From Bathymodiolus brooksi (Eukaryota > Mollusca > Bivalvia > Mytilida > Modiolidae), in the NCBI GenBank assembly GCA_963680875.1, contig OY804588.1, forward strand, positions 76,470,829 through 76,534,828: 64,000 bases of DNA. Reading direction: 5' to 3'. Positions 11,635 to 22,764 of this stretch are shown piece by piece. A model generated the notes under the pieces. The model did not search any database, was not told the DNA's origin, and worked only from the letters and a program-made list of their open reading frames with translations. The first letter of the stretch is position 1; each line of letters starts with the position of its first letter. The position numbers were made by a program, and so were the translations under genes.

Positions 11635-11752
11635 ATTATGTAAGAGAATACACTCCAACTTGTAGATTCTTAAAAATAATCAACTCGACACTGACGGGTC
11701 TCGTTGATTATTTTTATGAATTTACAGTTGGAGTGTATTCTCCATTACTTAA
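11635..11752. mobile_element. Foldback element, ~118 bp
   Basis: GAGAATACACTCCAACTTGT on the left is matched on the right by the reverse complement ending GTTGGAGTGTATTCTC. The inner part TTAAAAATAATCAAC pairs with GTTGATTATTTTTA. The 61-codon frame across it is spurious. Confidence 0.85.
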
Positions 11753-12002
11753 TAGTATGCTTCACTACTGGTACGTTCGTTTGAATATATAGACAATATA
11801 CGTATATTTATATCGGAAAATATACAATTTATTTGTATGAGCTTTTAGAGTGTTCTGTTTCGCAGCGAGTGTAAATGAATGTGATATTTGCCAACAATGT
11901 ACGTAAATTGTATAAACTTATCCTACAATGATAAAAAGCTCCAAAACAACAGCCAAATTGTCTAATAAGAGCAGAAACAAGTGTTGTTCTAATACTATTT
12001 TG

Positions 12003-12116
12003 ATGGTGTCCTCTGTAAAGTCGGCGCTTCTACTGTTCCTGTTTCTTACGGTGACACTACCTGAATCATGTACAATAATACGATATCTTGGTCTTGGACC
12101 CCATGCATGTATATAG
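12003..12116 (+). other. Short frame with signal-peptide-like start, doubtful
   Basis: An ATG at 12003 opens a frame that begins with a lysine, then a leucine-rich stretch (ALLLFLFLTVTLPESC), as in a signal peptide, and stops at 12116. No convincing donor site follows it, and the opposite strand is also open here. It may be chance, or a first exon whose continuation I could not find. Confidence 0.15.
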
Positions 12117-12375
12117 CAAACATGTATCCAGTCAATGCATTTTGACTTCTCAGATAGAACCAGGGCTTGATCAGACATATTTCTATTCACAGTTCATCCT
12201 CAAACGATTAGATCGACGCTTGACAATTCGTACCAGAAAATACAGATTTTGTTATGAATACGAATTTAACATTATGCTCGATATGACCTTTATTCAAAAG
12301 ATATACTTTATTGTACACATGTATCGTTATTTATTATTTAAGAAATATAGCAAATTAACTAGATATAACCAAGTT

Positions 12376-12475
12376 TTCTCCGGAAAGTCCGGTTTCCTCC
12401 ACCAATAATACTGACAGCCACGATACAACTGAAATATTGTTGAAAGTGGCGTTAAACACCATAACCCCAATTTTC
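12376..12475 (+). repeat. SINE S1 fragment
   Basis: The body and 3' part of S1 on the plus strand (TCCTCCACCAATAATACTGA then GTGGCGTTAAACACCATAA). The tRNA-like head is missing. Confidence 0.7.
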
Positions 12476-12574
12476 AATAATATATAGAAATCGTAGTGGT
12501 CATTGGTGGCAAGCTGCAAGGCAAAATCATCTGATCTTATGGAAATTTTAATCATTATTAAAACTATTGGTTAT

Positions 12575-12594
12575 CCCCCCCTCCCCCCCCCCCC
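12575..12594 (+). repeat. Poly(C) tract
   Basis: A run of about twenty C broken by one T. A region prone to length error in sequencing. Confidence 0.9.
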
Positions 12595-12834
12595 AGACAT
12601 AGGGGGCTTAGCTAATTTTTTTGTTATTTTTTGGGTTTCTTGCCCCCTACAACTTTTAAATTATTTGGGTTTTGAATATTTTGACCTTGAGCGTACCTGG
12701 TGGGTGTTGTCCGAGAGGCTCGTCGTGCGTACTAGATTCGATATCTACGTTTTTATTACCACATTTTTTACATGACAATCTAAATTTCGTCCAACAGGTT
12801 CCATCACAGTGTCATTTTTTTACCTACCTTATTT

Positions 12835-12890
12835 ATTTATTGATTGATTGGTGTTTAACGCCAACGCTAGCAGTATTTAAGCTTATTATT
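12835..12890 (-). repeat. SINE S1 3' tail fragment
   Basis: TGATTGATTGGTGTTTAACG is the reverse complement of the S1 3' end with its ATCA-type tail. Only ~50 bp remain. Confidence 0.55.
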
Positions 12891-12982
12891 TATTAAAAAC
12901 TTGTTCTCGTCATGAATTTAGCTGAAATACTTATTTTTATCAAGCGATGTTAAATTTATATTAATCTTATATTTACTTTCAG

Positions 12983-13048
12983 ACAACGTAGAACTAGGCG
13001 ACCAACAAGTGGGTTATCATGCACCAGAAGGTCATGATTATTCGTCAG
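12983..13048 (+). CDS. CD225-like gene, first exon found
   Basis: A 66-bp exon sits between a pyrimidine-rich acceptor (TTTACTTTCAG) and a GTAATT donor. It reads [20 protein letters not shown] in frame and is phase 1 at both ends, matching the next exon. It contains no ATG, so an upstream exon must supply the start. Confidence 0.6.
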
Positions 13049-16000
13049 GTAATTCTGTAAATCAAACCACAACCAGTTGTTAATTCGGTAGCAAACATTT
13101 AACTTATATTGTGTGTGAAGTAAAGGGGTGGGGGTGGTTATACAATCTGTCGCCAAATGGTATAACAAGACGATGTAAAAACTAATAATGATCAGTTCCT
13201 GCAGTTATCAACAAGACATTTTTGGTAATATTATCGATTGTTCCTGGGTTCCGGCCCCATTCGGGTCATTGGTATATGGTGCTTCTCGGCTGAACACACA
13301 GTAGTTCGTTGCAAAGACTAGTTGGCTCGTAATCAAGATAATGTGTCCGAGTGGAGCCACATGTCTACCCGAGGATTGTTTGTTTCAGTGAGCTAGCACT
13401 ATAAAGATCTAATTGAGCATGTTGGTGTATTACAAAGCGGACATCATCATCATCATCATCATTTCATTGAATGTACCTTGTTCTCGCCACGATATTGTTG
13501 AAAAATTGCTCATGTTTGGCGTTAAAAAACAGTCTCTCACTCAAAAAGCAAGTTGTGACAACAGAATGTGGTTGGGAATGTCGAATGAATTTTGTGAGTG
13601 AAGTGAAGAATATGGTGTTATGTACATATTAGAAAAACAATTGTTACTTAATTGGGTAAAAAAATATAAGAACTTTGTTAGATCAAGTTACACTCAAAAA
13701 GAAATGGAACATGACATACATGTATATAAAACAAGATAGTAATCATAAAGATAATACAACATATACATGTAAACTCGTGGAGCACATAGTCTTCTGACGT
13801 CAGTACTAAATACTCTTTAAAAAAGGAGCATACAGTGACGTTATAAGATACCAAAGAAATAATCACAAGCCGTAAATCGAAGACAGACAATACAATGGCA
13901 AGACAAGAAAAAAAACGGAAAAAGAATAAACAATGATCTACAAAACATAACACAGAAAACAAAAGATCGAGTAACACAAACCGCACTAAAACCCGGCAGT
14001 GAACTCAGGTGCTTCAGAAGCTTAAGCAGTTCCTGCTCCGCACTTGCTTGGTGGTAGTCGGATTTAAAATATATGATTATTTTTATTCTGCAAAGTCATT
14101 ATAATGGGATTGCAAGTTATTCAATAAAGTTTTGCCATAAATTATTATTAATTTTACAGAATAAAAAGAAATGGGATTCATTATCTATAACTTTACATAT
14201 TATTGCATGATCTGAAGTCACTTGGGCTTATTATTTTGTCTACCAGTTTTACAGGCATTTGTCTTGATTAACGTGTAGTATTATTACATTTCCTCCAAAT
14301 AATAATAACTAATTACTGTAGGGTGCTTCTACTTTTATTTGCTTAGACACAATATTTCATATATCATATATATTATATATTAATCATCTAATATCTAATA
14401 TCCCTGCAATTGAAATAAACAATATAAATACAAAGTCAATGAAAAGAAAGATAACTCTTTCTAATATATTATCATAATTACAGTAAAAAATACAATACAA
14501 GGTAACTCAATGTGATTACACAATTTATTTTAAAGGTGACCTGGGGGTCATGAACTCATCAAAATGTTTAGAGTGATGAAGCAGCAAGCAAATACAAATA
14601 TTTCTTTACGTACATATACATGTACATCTCATTTTCCGGAAAATAGTATACAATAAATGTAGATAAAATATAATATTAAAAATGAACAAAACTAATAAGC
14701 ATCATAATACGCAAAGTTAGTATAAGCTTCTTACACCATTTAATACAATAATGACCCGACCACTTGAAAAGGGGGGAGGGGGTATGGTTTTTTCTTTCGT
14801 TCAAAAAAATTTTTCGGACAACACAAGAGTTATAAATTTTTTTTGTCGCGCTAAGCGTGATATTTTTTTTTCCAGAATTTAACATTAGGCTATATGACAA
14901 AAATTCTGAATCAGTTTATTTTTTTTTCCTCCATCAAAATCAGAATCTTTTTTTCAGCAACATTGGGAATCAGAATATTGTTTTAGAAAAAAAACATAAC
15001 CCCCCCCTTTCAAGTTAAAAGGTCGTTCCCTAAGCTAAATAACTTATTAACTAAGTTAATTTGCAAAAGCAAAGCAAAACAAAACAAAACAAATCAAAAG
15101 CAAAGCAACAGTAAAATAGAATACACTGATTCTTACCTCACATGAGGTGTAAAGGATTTCTTGATTAAATCTCCATAGGTGGATTAGTGGTGAAATCAAT
15201 TCAATGTTGCCTGTATAACAAAATAATTAGTTTACTCTGACTGTTTAATATATACATGACATTTTAATAAACAAATATACACACACGACTGTATTTATGA
15301 ATTACTGTTTTATAAATTATGTTTACCATTTACCTGTTTTAAAATCTTAACTGCTCTCACTCCTCTGACATTCTGAGTTGTAAACTTGTTAGGATAATAA
15401 ATTTAATTAACAGTCCATTCGTTTATGTAAATTATCAACTTTGATATACATAAGCATTATTTACAAAATTTAAAAGGTAGTCAAGTTTATCATTTATTTT
15501 ACACTTTCAACTATCATTCAGATGACTCGTATTCAAATTCATACAATTTCATACAACCATTCATACAGGATAAAATTATGAATACGGACATTTAGTATCA
15601 TATTAGATTTTAGAAAAGAAAGTAAATGACCTTAGAAAAGAAATAAGTTCTCCAAATATTAGATTTTCAACTTCGGAATCACAGCTCTAAATTTCAATGT
15701 TGCACAGAGATACATCAAAAGCAATATGATGTCGTATATAATTAAAGACAATAGACAAAGGAATTTACCACCAAAGATAGAAGTGACCAATGTAGATAAA
15801 GTAATAGTGCGGTTCAACAAACCATGGATATAAATTGTTAGATTTAAATATATCAGAACCAGTCCGTGATTATGTCATGTCCGTCAAACAGGTCTATAGA
15901 AAAATCAATTTATTCTTATTTCAAAAACAGGATATGTCATATTATTGTAATATACTCGGGTTTTAACCCTTTAAGTAGTTGGAGTTTGCTATTATGATCA

Positions 16001-19000
16001 CCTGATGTAATTTCATTGTCATACATGTTTTCCTATAGCTTTGTTAAATTCCTTTCTATAACATATTAGGTTGGTTTGGTTGGTTTATAGTGGTTAACGC
16101 CACTTTCAACAATATTTCAGTTATATTGTTGCTGTCAGTTTTGCTGGTGGTGGAAACCGGAATACCCAGTGAAAACCACCGGCCTGTCGTATGTCACTGA
16201 TAAACTTTATCACATAATGTTGTATCGAATACACCTCGCCATGAACGGGGTTCGAACTTATAATATATTAAAGTCAGATTGAAATCTGGTAATTTTAGAA
16301 AAAAAAACTCCTCCTCCATACGATCCAAATGCACAATGTGGACAGCAGCAACACCAAGGTGATGGCCAGCCTCCACAGGGATACATTCAACCAGCGGGGT
16401 ACCAGCCAGTTCCCAAGGGCTATGCACAAACCCAGTACTATGAACAGCAAGGATACCAGCCACAAGGCTATCCACAACCTCACCAGTATGGTAAACAGCC
16501 AGCATATGGCTGTCAACCCCAGCAGCACGTTGTTGTAAGTATACATGAGCATCAGATAGCAAGAAATATCACTTCCAAAAAGGAGCTAATTAATTGTGTG
16601 TATGTGTTTGTGTATTCATTAATTAAGAGGGGAGGCTTTGACCCATAAAAAGTGCCTGCGCCAGACCGTTAAAAAATGAGCGGACATGTATTTGTGTGTT
16701 AAGGGTATCTATTTTGTCTCTTCATATGATTTTTCCAGTGGATTTTGGAATTTTTCACCTCCGTATTTTATTGAGGTTCGTGTTACTCTATCTTTAGTTT
16801 TATTTGTAATGTTTTGTAGATAGTTGTTTGTCCTTTTGTTTATTGCTTTTGGCCATTGTGTTGTCTGTCCTTCCTCGATTTACGGATTCTGATTTGCCCC
16901 TTTGGTATCTTCCAACTCTTCTTCCGACAGTTTGACATTTCTTGTTTTTCATTTGATTGATTCCTGTTTAACATCAAGTGATCAGCATGTTTTGATATTC
17001 ACAAACTAATTAAGGTTCGACGGATTAGAAAGTGATACTGGTATTATCTGTTGGTATAACCGAGGGACACCAAGGGTTTAGAAATACGGTCTATATTCTC
17101 CTCTGTTGTAATACAACCTTCAGAATAGAGCGTGCAATCATGGTTGTGTGGAACGAATCACAAACACATCTCACTCTCTGGACTGGACGTAAATGACTGT
17201 CTCGTGTAATAAAAATATAGGTATAGGTTTATGGTGTTTAACGCCACTTTTAACAATATTTCAGATATATCGTGGTGGTCAGTTTTATTGGTGGAGAAAA
17301 CCAGATTACCTGGAGAAAACCACCGTTCTGCCGCAAGTCACTGACAAACTTTATCCCATAATGTTGTAGCGAGTACACCTTGCCATGAACGGGGTTCGAA
17401 CTCACAACTTTAGTGGCGATAGGCACTGATTGCACAGGTAGTTGTAAATCTAATTACCATACGATCACGACCACGACGGTCCCTAATAAAATATGATATT
17501 CCTTGCAGGTATAAGATAACGTGAAAAGACCCCTGATAGGTGTGGGGGTGATCGTATCTGTCCCTATCCATATTTTATTTTCCTGTTGCAATCTTTACTT
17601 CCTCCCATGGGTCAATCCCGGTGATATATTTTACCTGACGTTACTTTTCACTACGTCTAGACGACATGTCAGTTCGTTTTCAATCAGCTTATAAACTGTT
17701 GTTGTATGCGAACAACAGCACTATTTTTTTTACACAAAACCCCGAAATTATTCTCAAACAATAAGGAGTTGTATATTGTGTATAAGGAATACCCTATCTT
17801 TGGCCCAAATACGTAAATTACTGAAAGTGGCTGATTTCCAGATAAAATATTATGACCATACTATTATATGCCAATCTAAAATTAAATATCTAGGAATAGA
17901 GTGAATGAGTGATTGTTGTTTAACGCCAACTAGGAATAGATATATACCATCTCTATTCATACCAAAATACAATGGATTGGTTGGTTGTGGGTTTTTTATG
18001 GTGTCTAACGCCACTTTCAACAATATTGTGGCGGTCAGTTTTATTGGTGGAGGAAAACGTAATACCCGGAGAAAACCACAGACCTGCCACAAGTCACTGA
18101 CAAACTTTATCACATAATGTTGTACATCTCACCCTGAGCTGGATTTGAACTCACAATGTCAGTGGTGATAGGCATCGAATATACAATGGACAAGGTAAAA
18201 TACGGAAGGAATATGAACGAAGTAAATTAATCTACAGGATGCATAAAATGCACTATTGACCGTCTTATTTATGATGATCTCTTGTGTGACCCCACAGTAT
18301 ACAATCAATCATCTTTATTCTCATAAACTTTATTTGATTATAATGATACACAGAAGATATGCAGATGTACATATACAATAACAATTACACAATGGATATA
18401 CATATACGTGTATATACAATATACACAATAGGGACAGGGGTGTGAGACAGCCTAGAGAACGAAAGATTTATCTATATTTCGTATAAATTTACATAATTTT
18501 TTCTAAATTTTGCTTCTGAGAAGCACTCATAATTTGCTTAACATTAAAGGTTAGGATGCTTAACGCCTCTTTCAACATTATTTCTGTTATATCGTGGTTG
18601 ACAGTTTTATTGGTGGAGTAAACCAGAGTAGCTTGAGAAAACCACCGACCTGTCGCATGTCACTGACAAAACCTTATCACAAAATGGGCTTGGGTTTAGT
18701 TCAAAATTGATACTGTACCTTTATACTTTTATAATTTCTTTTGAATTTAAAACGCCTGGTGGTCAAAAATTAACATATGCTATGCTAATATGTTCAACAA
18801 ATCTTCTTAACCACATGGGCGATACCTGTAGATCACATATTATAAATTTATGTTTGCCTCGGACGTTTGTGTTGAAGAAAAGAAAACCTAATACTAAATG
18901 CATGTAGTCATTCTTGAACAAATAGATCAAACAACATAAAATCATATTAGAGCATATGTAATGCGCCGGGAATAAGAAAAGTTTGGAGATACCAAAGGGG

Positions 19001-20287
19001 TAGTTAGAAGCTGAAAATGGAAGAAGGATGGACAATACGATGGCCATGAAAGAAAAAAGGACAATACACTGATCTACAAAAGACTACACAAAAAATTACA
19101 GATCGATCAACACGAACCCCACTAAAACCGGAGGTGAACTCGGGTGCTTCGGAAGGGTTTGCAGTTCCTGCTCCACTTGTTACTGCTACTGCTAAACAAC
19201 ACGAACATCATATAATATTGAAATCGTGTTGGACACTGGAATAAGTCTCCGTACCTGTCACATAGTTAACAGCAGAACCATTCCTTTATTTAAAACTACA
19301 TTTTAGATTGCCGAACCAGCACCAACTGTGATTGTAGATTATCAGCCAAGACCAACCAACTATTTGATGCCAGCAATCTTTGCATGTTTTTGCTGTTTCT
19401 GGCCAACTGGTATCTGTGCCATTATAGCTGCCTGCAATGTAAGTATTTATTCTTCAGATAAATAATTATTTTCTCTTTCTCCTCGACAAGAGTAGTACAC
19501 TGATTTTCACCTGTCTATTTGTCTTCAAGTCTACAACCTGGTCTGTTTTACAAGGTGACATTATACATATCGAAACATGATAATAGTGTTATGGTTAGGG
19601 TGTTTAAGGCCACTTTTAACACTATTTCAGTTATATCTTAAGCGAATCCAGGGAAAGACATAAAACATGTGTTTATGTGTGCATAGATGGCATATGAGAC
19701 AAGGTAACATTTCGAGTATTGAGGATATATATATATGCATAGCAGGCACACAATGCCACTTCAACGTTGAACCAACGTCCCACTTTCGTCAATGAATTGA
19801 CGCTGCACACCTGCAGGATATATACACAAAATATATAGCAAGGGTTGAAAAAGCATTTTATAAGTATACAAAATGCATATCTCATAATTACACTTGGCCA
19901 CACAGCTGTAAAATTATATATCGTGAATCACGTACAGAACATTTCCAAATAACTCGGTTATGAATGACCTTTTCAAAACCAGTAGTTTAAGAAAGGTTTG
20001 ACGACACCAAAGGGGCAATCAGAAACCGTAATTCGAAGAAGGTGTACCATCTTATATAAATGTATGTAAATCTATACATTTGGAAAGTGTTCAAATCTTT
20101 TATTTCATTTGATATTTTCTCTTTTCTGTAACAGGCTAATTCCACTGCTGATAGTGGAGATATGGCAACTGCAGAGGAGAAGACAAGAACAGCCAGAAAC
20201 CTGACAATCGTGACCGTTGTTTTAGGGGTTATTTGTATTGTTCTCATCATAGTGTTACGAGTGGCAGCCATCGACTATGACTATTAG
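12983..20287 (+). CDS. CD225/dispanin-like proline-rich transmembrane protein (multi-exon gene, 5' end not found)
   Basis: Four coding exons (12983-13048, 16299-16534, 19307-19438, 20135-20287) join in phase through GT-AG junctions into about 194 codons. The N-terminal part is rich in Pro, Gln, Gly and Tyr and should be cytosolic. It is followed by a CD225 domain. The first hydrophobic segment holds the family motif [11 protein letters not shown], then a polar loop with [10 protein letters not shown] and a run of basic residues. A second membrane helix ([18 protein letters not shown]) precedes a short tail ending DYDY. CD225 proteins include the IFITM restriction factors and the PRRT1/SynDIG group; the long proline-rich start favours the latter. 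The first coding exon with its ATG lies upstream and was not identified. Introns carry many SINEs. Confidence 0.8.
13225..13552 (+). repeat. tRNA-derived SINE (family S2), copy 1
   Basis: The copy shares with 53946-54300 a body containing the ACATGTCTACCCG block, a stretch ending GTTGGTGTATTACAAAGCGG, a CAT microsatellite here, and a tail with TTTGGCGTTAA followed by a CTCACTCA-type end. The B-box-like GGTTCCGGCCC near its start marks the remains of a tRNA-like head. Confidence 0.65.
13845..14050 (+). repeat. Dispersed repeat R2, intron copy
   Basis: The sequence runs from the GATACCAAAG-type block through ACAATGATCTAC and GATCGAGTAACAC to GCAGTTCCTGCTCC. At least ten relatives occur in the window, mostly in introns (for example 18985-19205, 51548-51730, 52150-52335, 56517-57010). 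I associate this family with mussel genomes. Frames on the opposite strand are spurious. Confidence 0.65.
14763..15014. mobile_element. Terminal-inverted-repeat element, ~252 bp
   Basis: CTTGAAAAGGGGGGAGGGGG at the left end is matched by the reverse complement of the right end (CCCCCCCTTTCAAG), with a following GTATGGTTTTTTCT / AGAAAAAAAACATAAC pair. The interior is T-rich and non-coding. It lies in the first known intron of the CD225-like gene. Confidence 0.7.
16068..16262 (-). repeat. SINE S1, nearly complete
   Basis: Minus-strand S1 with body and B-box region (GAACGGGGTTCGAACT on the plus strand). It abuts the acceptor of the exon at 16299. Confidence 0.75.
16299..16534 (+). CDS. CD225-like gene, proline-rich exon
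   Basis: The exon follows acceptor AATTTTAG and ends at a GTAAGT donor. It encodes the low-complexity cytosolic region: [20 protein letters not shown], then repeats of the GYQP and QPQGYPQP type, ending QPQQHVV. It enters in phase 1 and leaves in phase 0. The three opposite-strand and shifted frames here are shadows of it. Confidence 0.8.
16745..16930 (-). repeat. Dispersed repeat R2, reverse copy
   Basis: Contains TTGTTTGTCCTTTTGTTTAT and GATTTACGGATTCTGATTTG, ending in CCTTTGGTATCTTCCAACTC, the reverse complement of the R2 start block. It lies in the intron after the proline-rich exon. Confidence 0.55.
17225..17482 (-). repeat. SINE S1, full-length copy
   Basis: This copy runs from the 3' end (GGTGTTTAACGCC on the plus strand) to the tRNA-like head (GGGGTTCGAACTC as B-box complement, then TAATTACCATACGATCACGA). 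It is the best minus-strand reference for the family. The 61-codon frame inside it is spurious. Confidence 0.8.
17967..18172 (-). repeat. SINE S1
   Basis: Minus-strand S1 with body and a diverged B-box (GGATTTGAACTCA). The two opposed frames at 17850-18117 come from this repeat. Confidence 0.75.
18546..18690 (-). repeat. SINE S1, truncated
   Basis: Carries the body block on the minus strand (GTTTTATTGGTGGAG on plus) and stops at the ACCTTATCACAAAATG segment. The tRNA-like head is missing. Confidence 0.65.
18985..19205 (+). repeat. Dispersed repeat R2, intron copy
   Basis: Starts GAGATACCAAAGGGGTAG and ends GCAGTTCCTGCTCCACTTG. A well-preserved copy in the intron before the CD225 motif exon. 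A short related start block recurs at 19988-20040. Confidence 0.65.
19307..19438 (+). CDS. CD225-like gene, exon with CD225 motif
   Basis: A 132-bp phase 0-0 exon between acceptor ACATTTTAG and donor GTAAGT. It encodes [20 protein letters not shown] then [14 protein letters not shown]. The paired cysteines, proline and GI-AI pattern define the first CD225 hydrophobic segment. In IFITM proteins such membrane-proximal cysteines are palmitoylated; whether these are is unknown. Confidence 0.85.
19593..19640 (-). repeat. SINE S1 3' fragment
   Basis: Only the 3' end remains (GTTTAAGGCCACTTTTAACA on the plus strand). Confidence 0.5.
20135..20287 (+). CDS. CD225-like gene, last coding exon
   Basis: The exon follows acceptor TTCTGTAACAG. 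It encodes the loop ([16 protein letters not shown]), the second membrane helix and a short tail, stopping at TAG 20285-20287. The acidic GD and spaced alanines match the conserved CD225 intracellular loop. Confidence 0.85.
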   Translation, partial: ANSTADSGDMATAEEKTRTARNLTIVTVVLGVICIVLIIVLRVAAIDYDY

Positions 20288-20706
20288 TAGTCCCTGCATA
20301 CCAACAGAAGGAGGACTTCGTTGTATAGATACAGAACAATGAAAAAACACTGTGGCTTTTTCACTATGAATAGTTATTCATTAAAACCATTGGAACAACC
20401 ATTCTTGCCTGACATGAGAAATTAACATAATTATGGATTGTACCTTTAGATTATGCAATTGTTGAATACCATGCCGTCGTCGATTTTTAGTTGTATCTCC
20501 TGGAATGACATGGCATGACATGAATGGGTTTAATCTCTGTATTATAGCATTAAAACTGTATATATTTGATATTAGTGTGCATGGCTTTTGTCAATGAATT
20601 TACATAATTTTAACCAATCTCTTACTCAAAAGTTATTTATTCTTGCATTGCTTCATTAACCATTGTCAATGTCTCACATATTCAAAGTTTCGCCCAAGAA
20701 AATCAC

Positions 20707-20712
20707 AATAAA
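20707..20712 (+). other. Candidate polyadenylation signal of the CD225-like gene
   Basis: AATAAA lies ~420 bp after the stop codon in an AT-rich 3' region. It is the first canonical hexamer noted there. Confidence 0.45.
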
Positions 20713-21195
20713 AACTGAATTAATCGAACGGATATCAACTTTGTCCGGATATTACTTGTTCAGAGAATGTGATAGATAACATTTCCAAAAAATTGTAATT
20801 GCCCACTGTCAAGAAATTGTGATTGAAAAGAATCTGAAATGTTTTGCAATACCTGATAATACGCTTAACATAAATGGATAAATGCTTGAAATTTGAGCTC
20901 AGGATTGAGCTGCAGACGTTGACAGAGGTATTTGAGCGATTATGAGGATCGATAACTATGTGTAAGAGTTTGAACTTTGAACTAAAGGAACGTCGTAGAA
21001 GCTTCCGGTGAAACATTCGACCTAGTTAGAAATTGGACATTGTCCAAATGTCTACGCAAAAAAAAAACACCGGATGAACTAATAGTGAACTTGTTATCCA
21101 GAATTTTATGGATTTTCCTAAATTTCTTTACAAGGACTGTAGATTTTATCTTGATGATCAGTTATATGGAAACAGCCCACAAAATCATCCTATGT

Positions 21196-21205
<10 letters not shown>

Positions 21206-21233
<28 letters not shown>
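21206..21233. repeat. TA dinucleotide microsatellite
   Basis: About fourteen TA repeats immediately upstream of tRNA-cored element copy 2. Confidence 0.9.
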
Positions 21234-21234
<1 letters not shown>

Positions 21235-21296
21235 TTTATTTCATGTGAATGTATAATGAATTCTTCATTATCCTATACAATATATTAAAAACTGCT

Positions 21297-21563
21297 GAGT
21301 TAGATTGCTGACAAATTATAATATTAAGTATATATGTATCATCTACACACGCTTATGCATATGTCTTATGCCTATCTCTAGATTTGCCTTACGAGACAAG
21401 GTACCACTACGATTAACTAAGCTCTTTTTTTAGGGAGCGAATGTGGTCGAGTGGTCTAGGGCGCTGGACGTAAGGCTAAGTGATTGGTTTTGCAGTGTAT
21501 CAATTGTGTGAGTTCAAATCCCGTCGAGGGAAGAGCAAAAAGTTGACAGCTCAAAAATCTAAC
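21297..21563 (+). mobile_element. Element with tRNA-Leu-like core inside inverted ends, copy 2
   Basis: Matches 5826-6093 along its full length: the same ends, the same TGGTCGAGTGGTCTAGGGCG block, and the B-box here is GAGTTCAAATCCC. Only the tRNA-like core and a TA-rich 3' flank (CAGACATATATATA) are tightly conserved with copy 1. The minus-strand frame at 21456-21671 is spurious. Confidence 0.7.
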
Positions 21564-21599
21564 AGTTTGGTTTAAAATTTCAGACATATATATATATAT

Positions 21600-21690
21600 A
21601 TCAGAAACATAATGACGTGAACTTACAGTAGCTTTGTCTAAGATCACGGTATCTAAATCTAAGCCAAACATAAATTAGGACAAGAACCAA
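21600..21690 (+). repeat. Dispersed repeat R1, partial
   Basis: The 3' part of R1 only (CAGAAACATAATGACGTGAA to TTAGGACAAGAACCAACT). It connects the tRNA-cored element to segmental copy B. Confidence 0.65.
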
Positions 21691-22224
21691 CTATAGAAGT
21701 TAACATATTGTAAAATAGCACACGTGAATAATGGTACAATGAGATGATGATGAGGCTCGCTTTGTTCTAGACCAACTGGCTAAGTTGGATTTATATAGTG
21801 GTAGCTCATTGAAACAGCAGTCGGTTGATTTTAAAATATGCATTATCGTATTTGTTGCAATAAAAGAATGAAGATACCTAAGTAGTAAAAGACAAAAAAA
21901 TAAAAGAACAGTTCCAAAATCCAATCAGAAAATCATAGTAGCAAAGACAAAATATATACCATCAACAAATATGTTATCAATCAAAGACTCCAGCGTGTGT
22001 ATGATATCAGCTTTAGAAAAATAATTCTCTTCTCACATTTATTTTTAGATATATCGCTCCCCATGACTTACTTTCATAATGATTATTTACATTGATATAT
22101 TTAAAGAAATATACTTAATCATTGAATGCACAGCTTTAGTTTATTGTTGTAACCATGTTCTTGTTTTTTCAGTCCAAACATTATTTTTTCTAAAATCCAA
22201 ACATTTTTTTTAAATAAACCACTA

Positions 22225-22521
22225 CTATCGGTATATCCCCACGATGATCGACATTATCACCAGTGTTACCATGGTAACACCTATATATCCGTGAGTAATA
22301 TAAGATATTTTGTTATCCGGAGATTTCTTAAGACGGGGAATGTATGAAGATGTCTTTTCCTTGTCAATGGTCAATTCTGATTTTATTCTATCAAAAAGAG
22401 CAAGAGACCAGGTGATATACTGTCCATTGTGAGTGTAAAAACTTTCCATATATTGTGTTTGTCTTCTATATTTACACGTATTAACAGGATCTACAATAGC
22501 ATGTATTTCTAAGATCTGCAA
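22225..22521 (-). other. Counterpart of the 2567-2968 frame, shortened by a frameshift
   Basis: The same opening (after TTGCAG) and the same hydrophobic segment as the copy A frame. One C is missing in the run at about 22237, so the frame ends soon after the hydrophobic segment. Several amino acid replacements separate the copies, consistent with drift. Confidence 0.2.
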
Positions 22522-22764
22522 TATCCTTCATCTATGGCATATTCATACTTTTCTTAGTACTTTCAAATGCTTTTTCTTGGTTGCAGAATCCACATTTGAT
22601 TTACGTCAATAGATAGGGTTAATATTCAGTGACACCTCATGCATACCCTAACATATATTTAAACCAATATATTTTGTTGAGAATTAATCCGGTTCTTCCT
22701 TCATTTATCATTTACCATCGGGTTTGTGACAATAGTGACACAACGCGTGCCACATGTGGTACAG

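Noticed and set aside
11918..12190. Minus-strand 90-codon frame
   Set aside because: Overlaps an equally open plus-strand frame. Neither has clear family resemblance.
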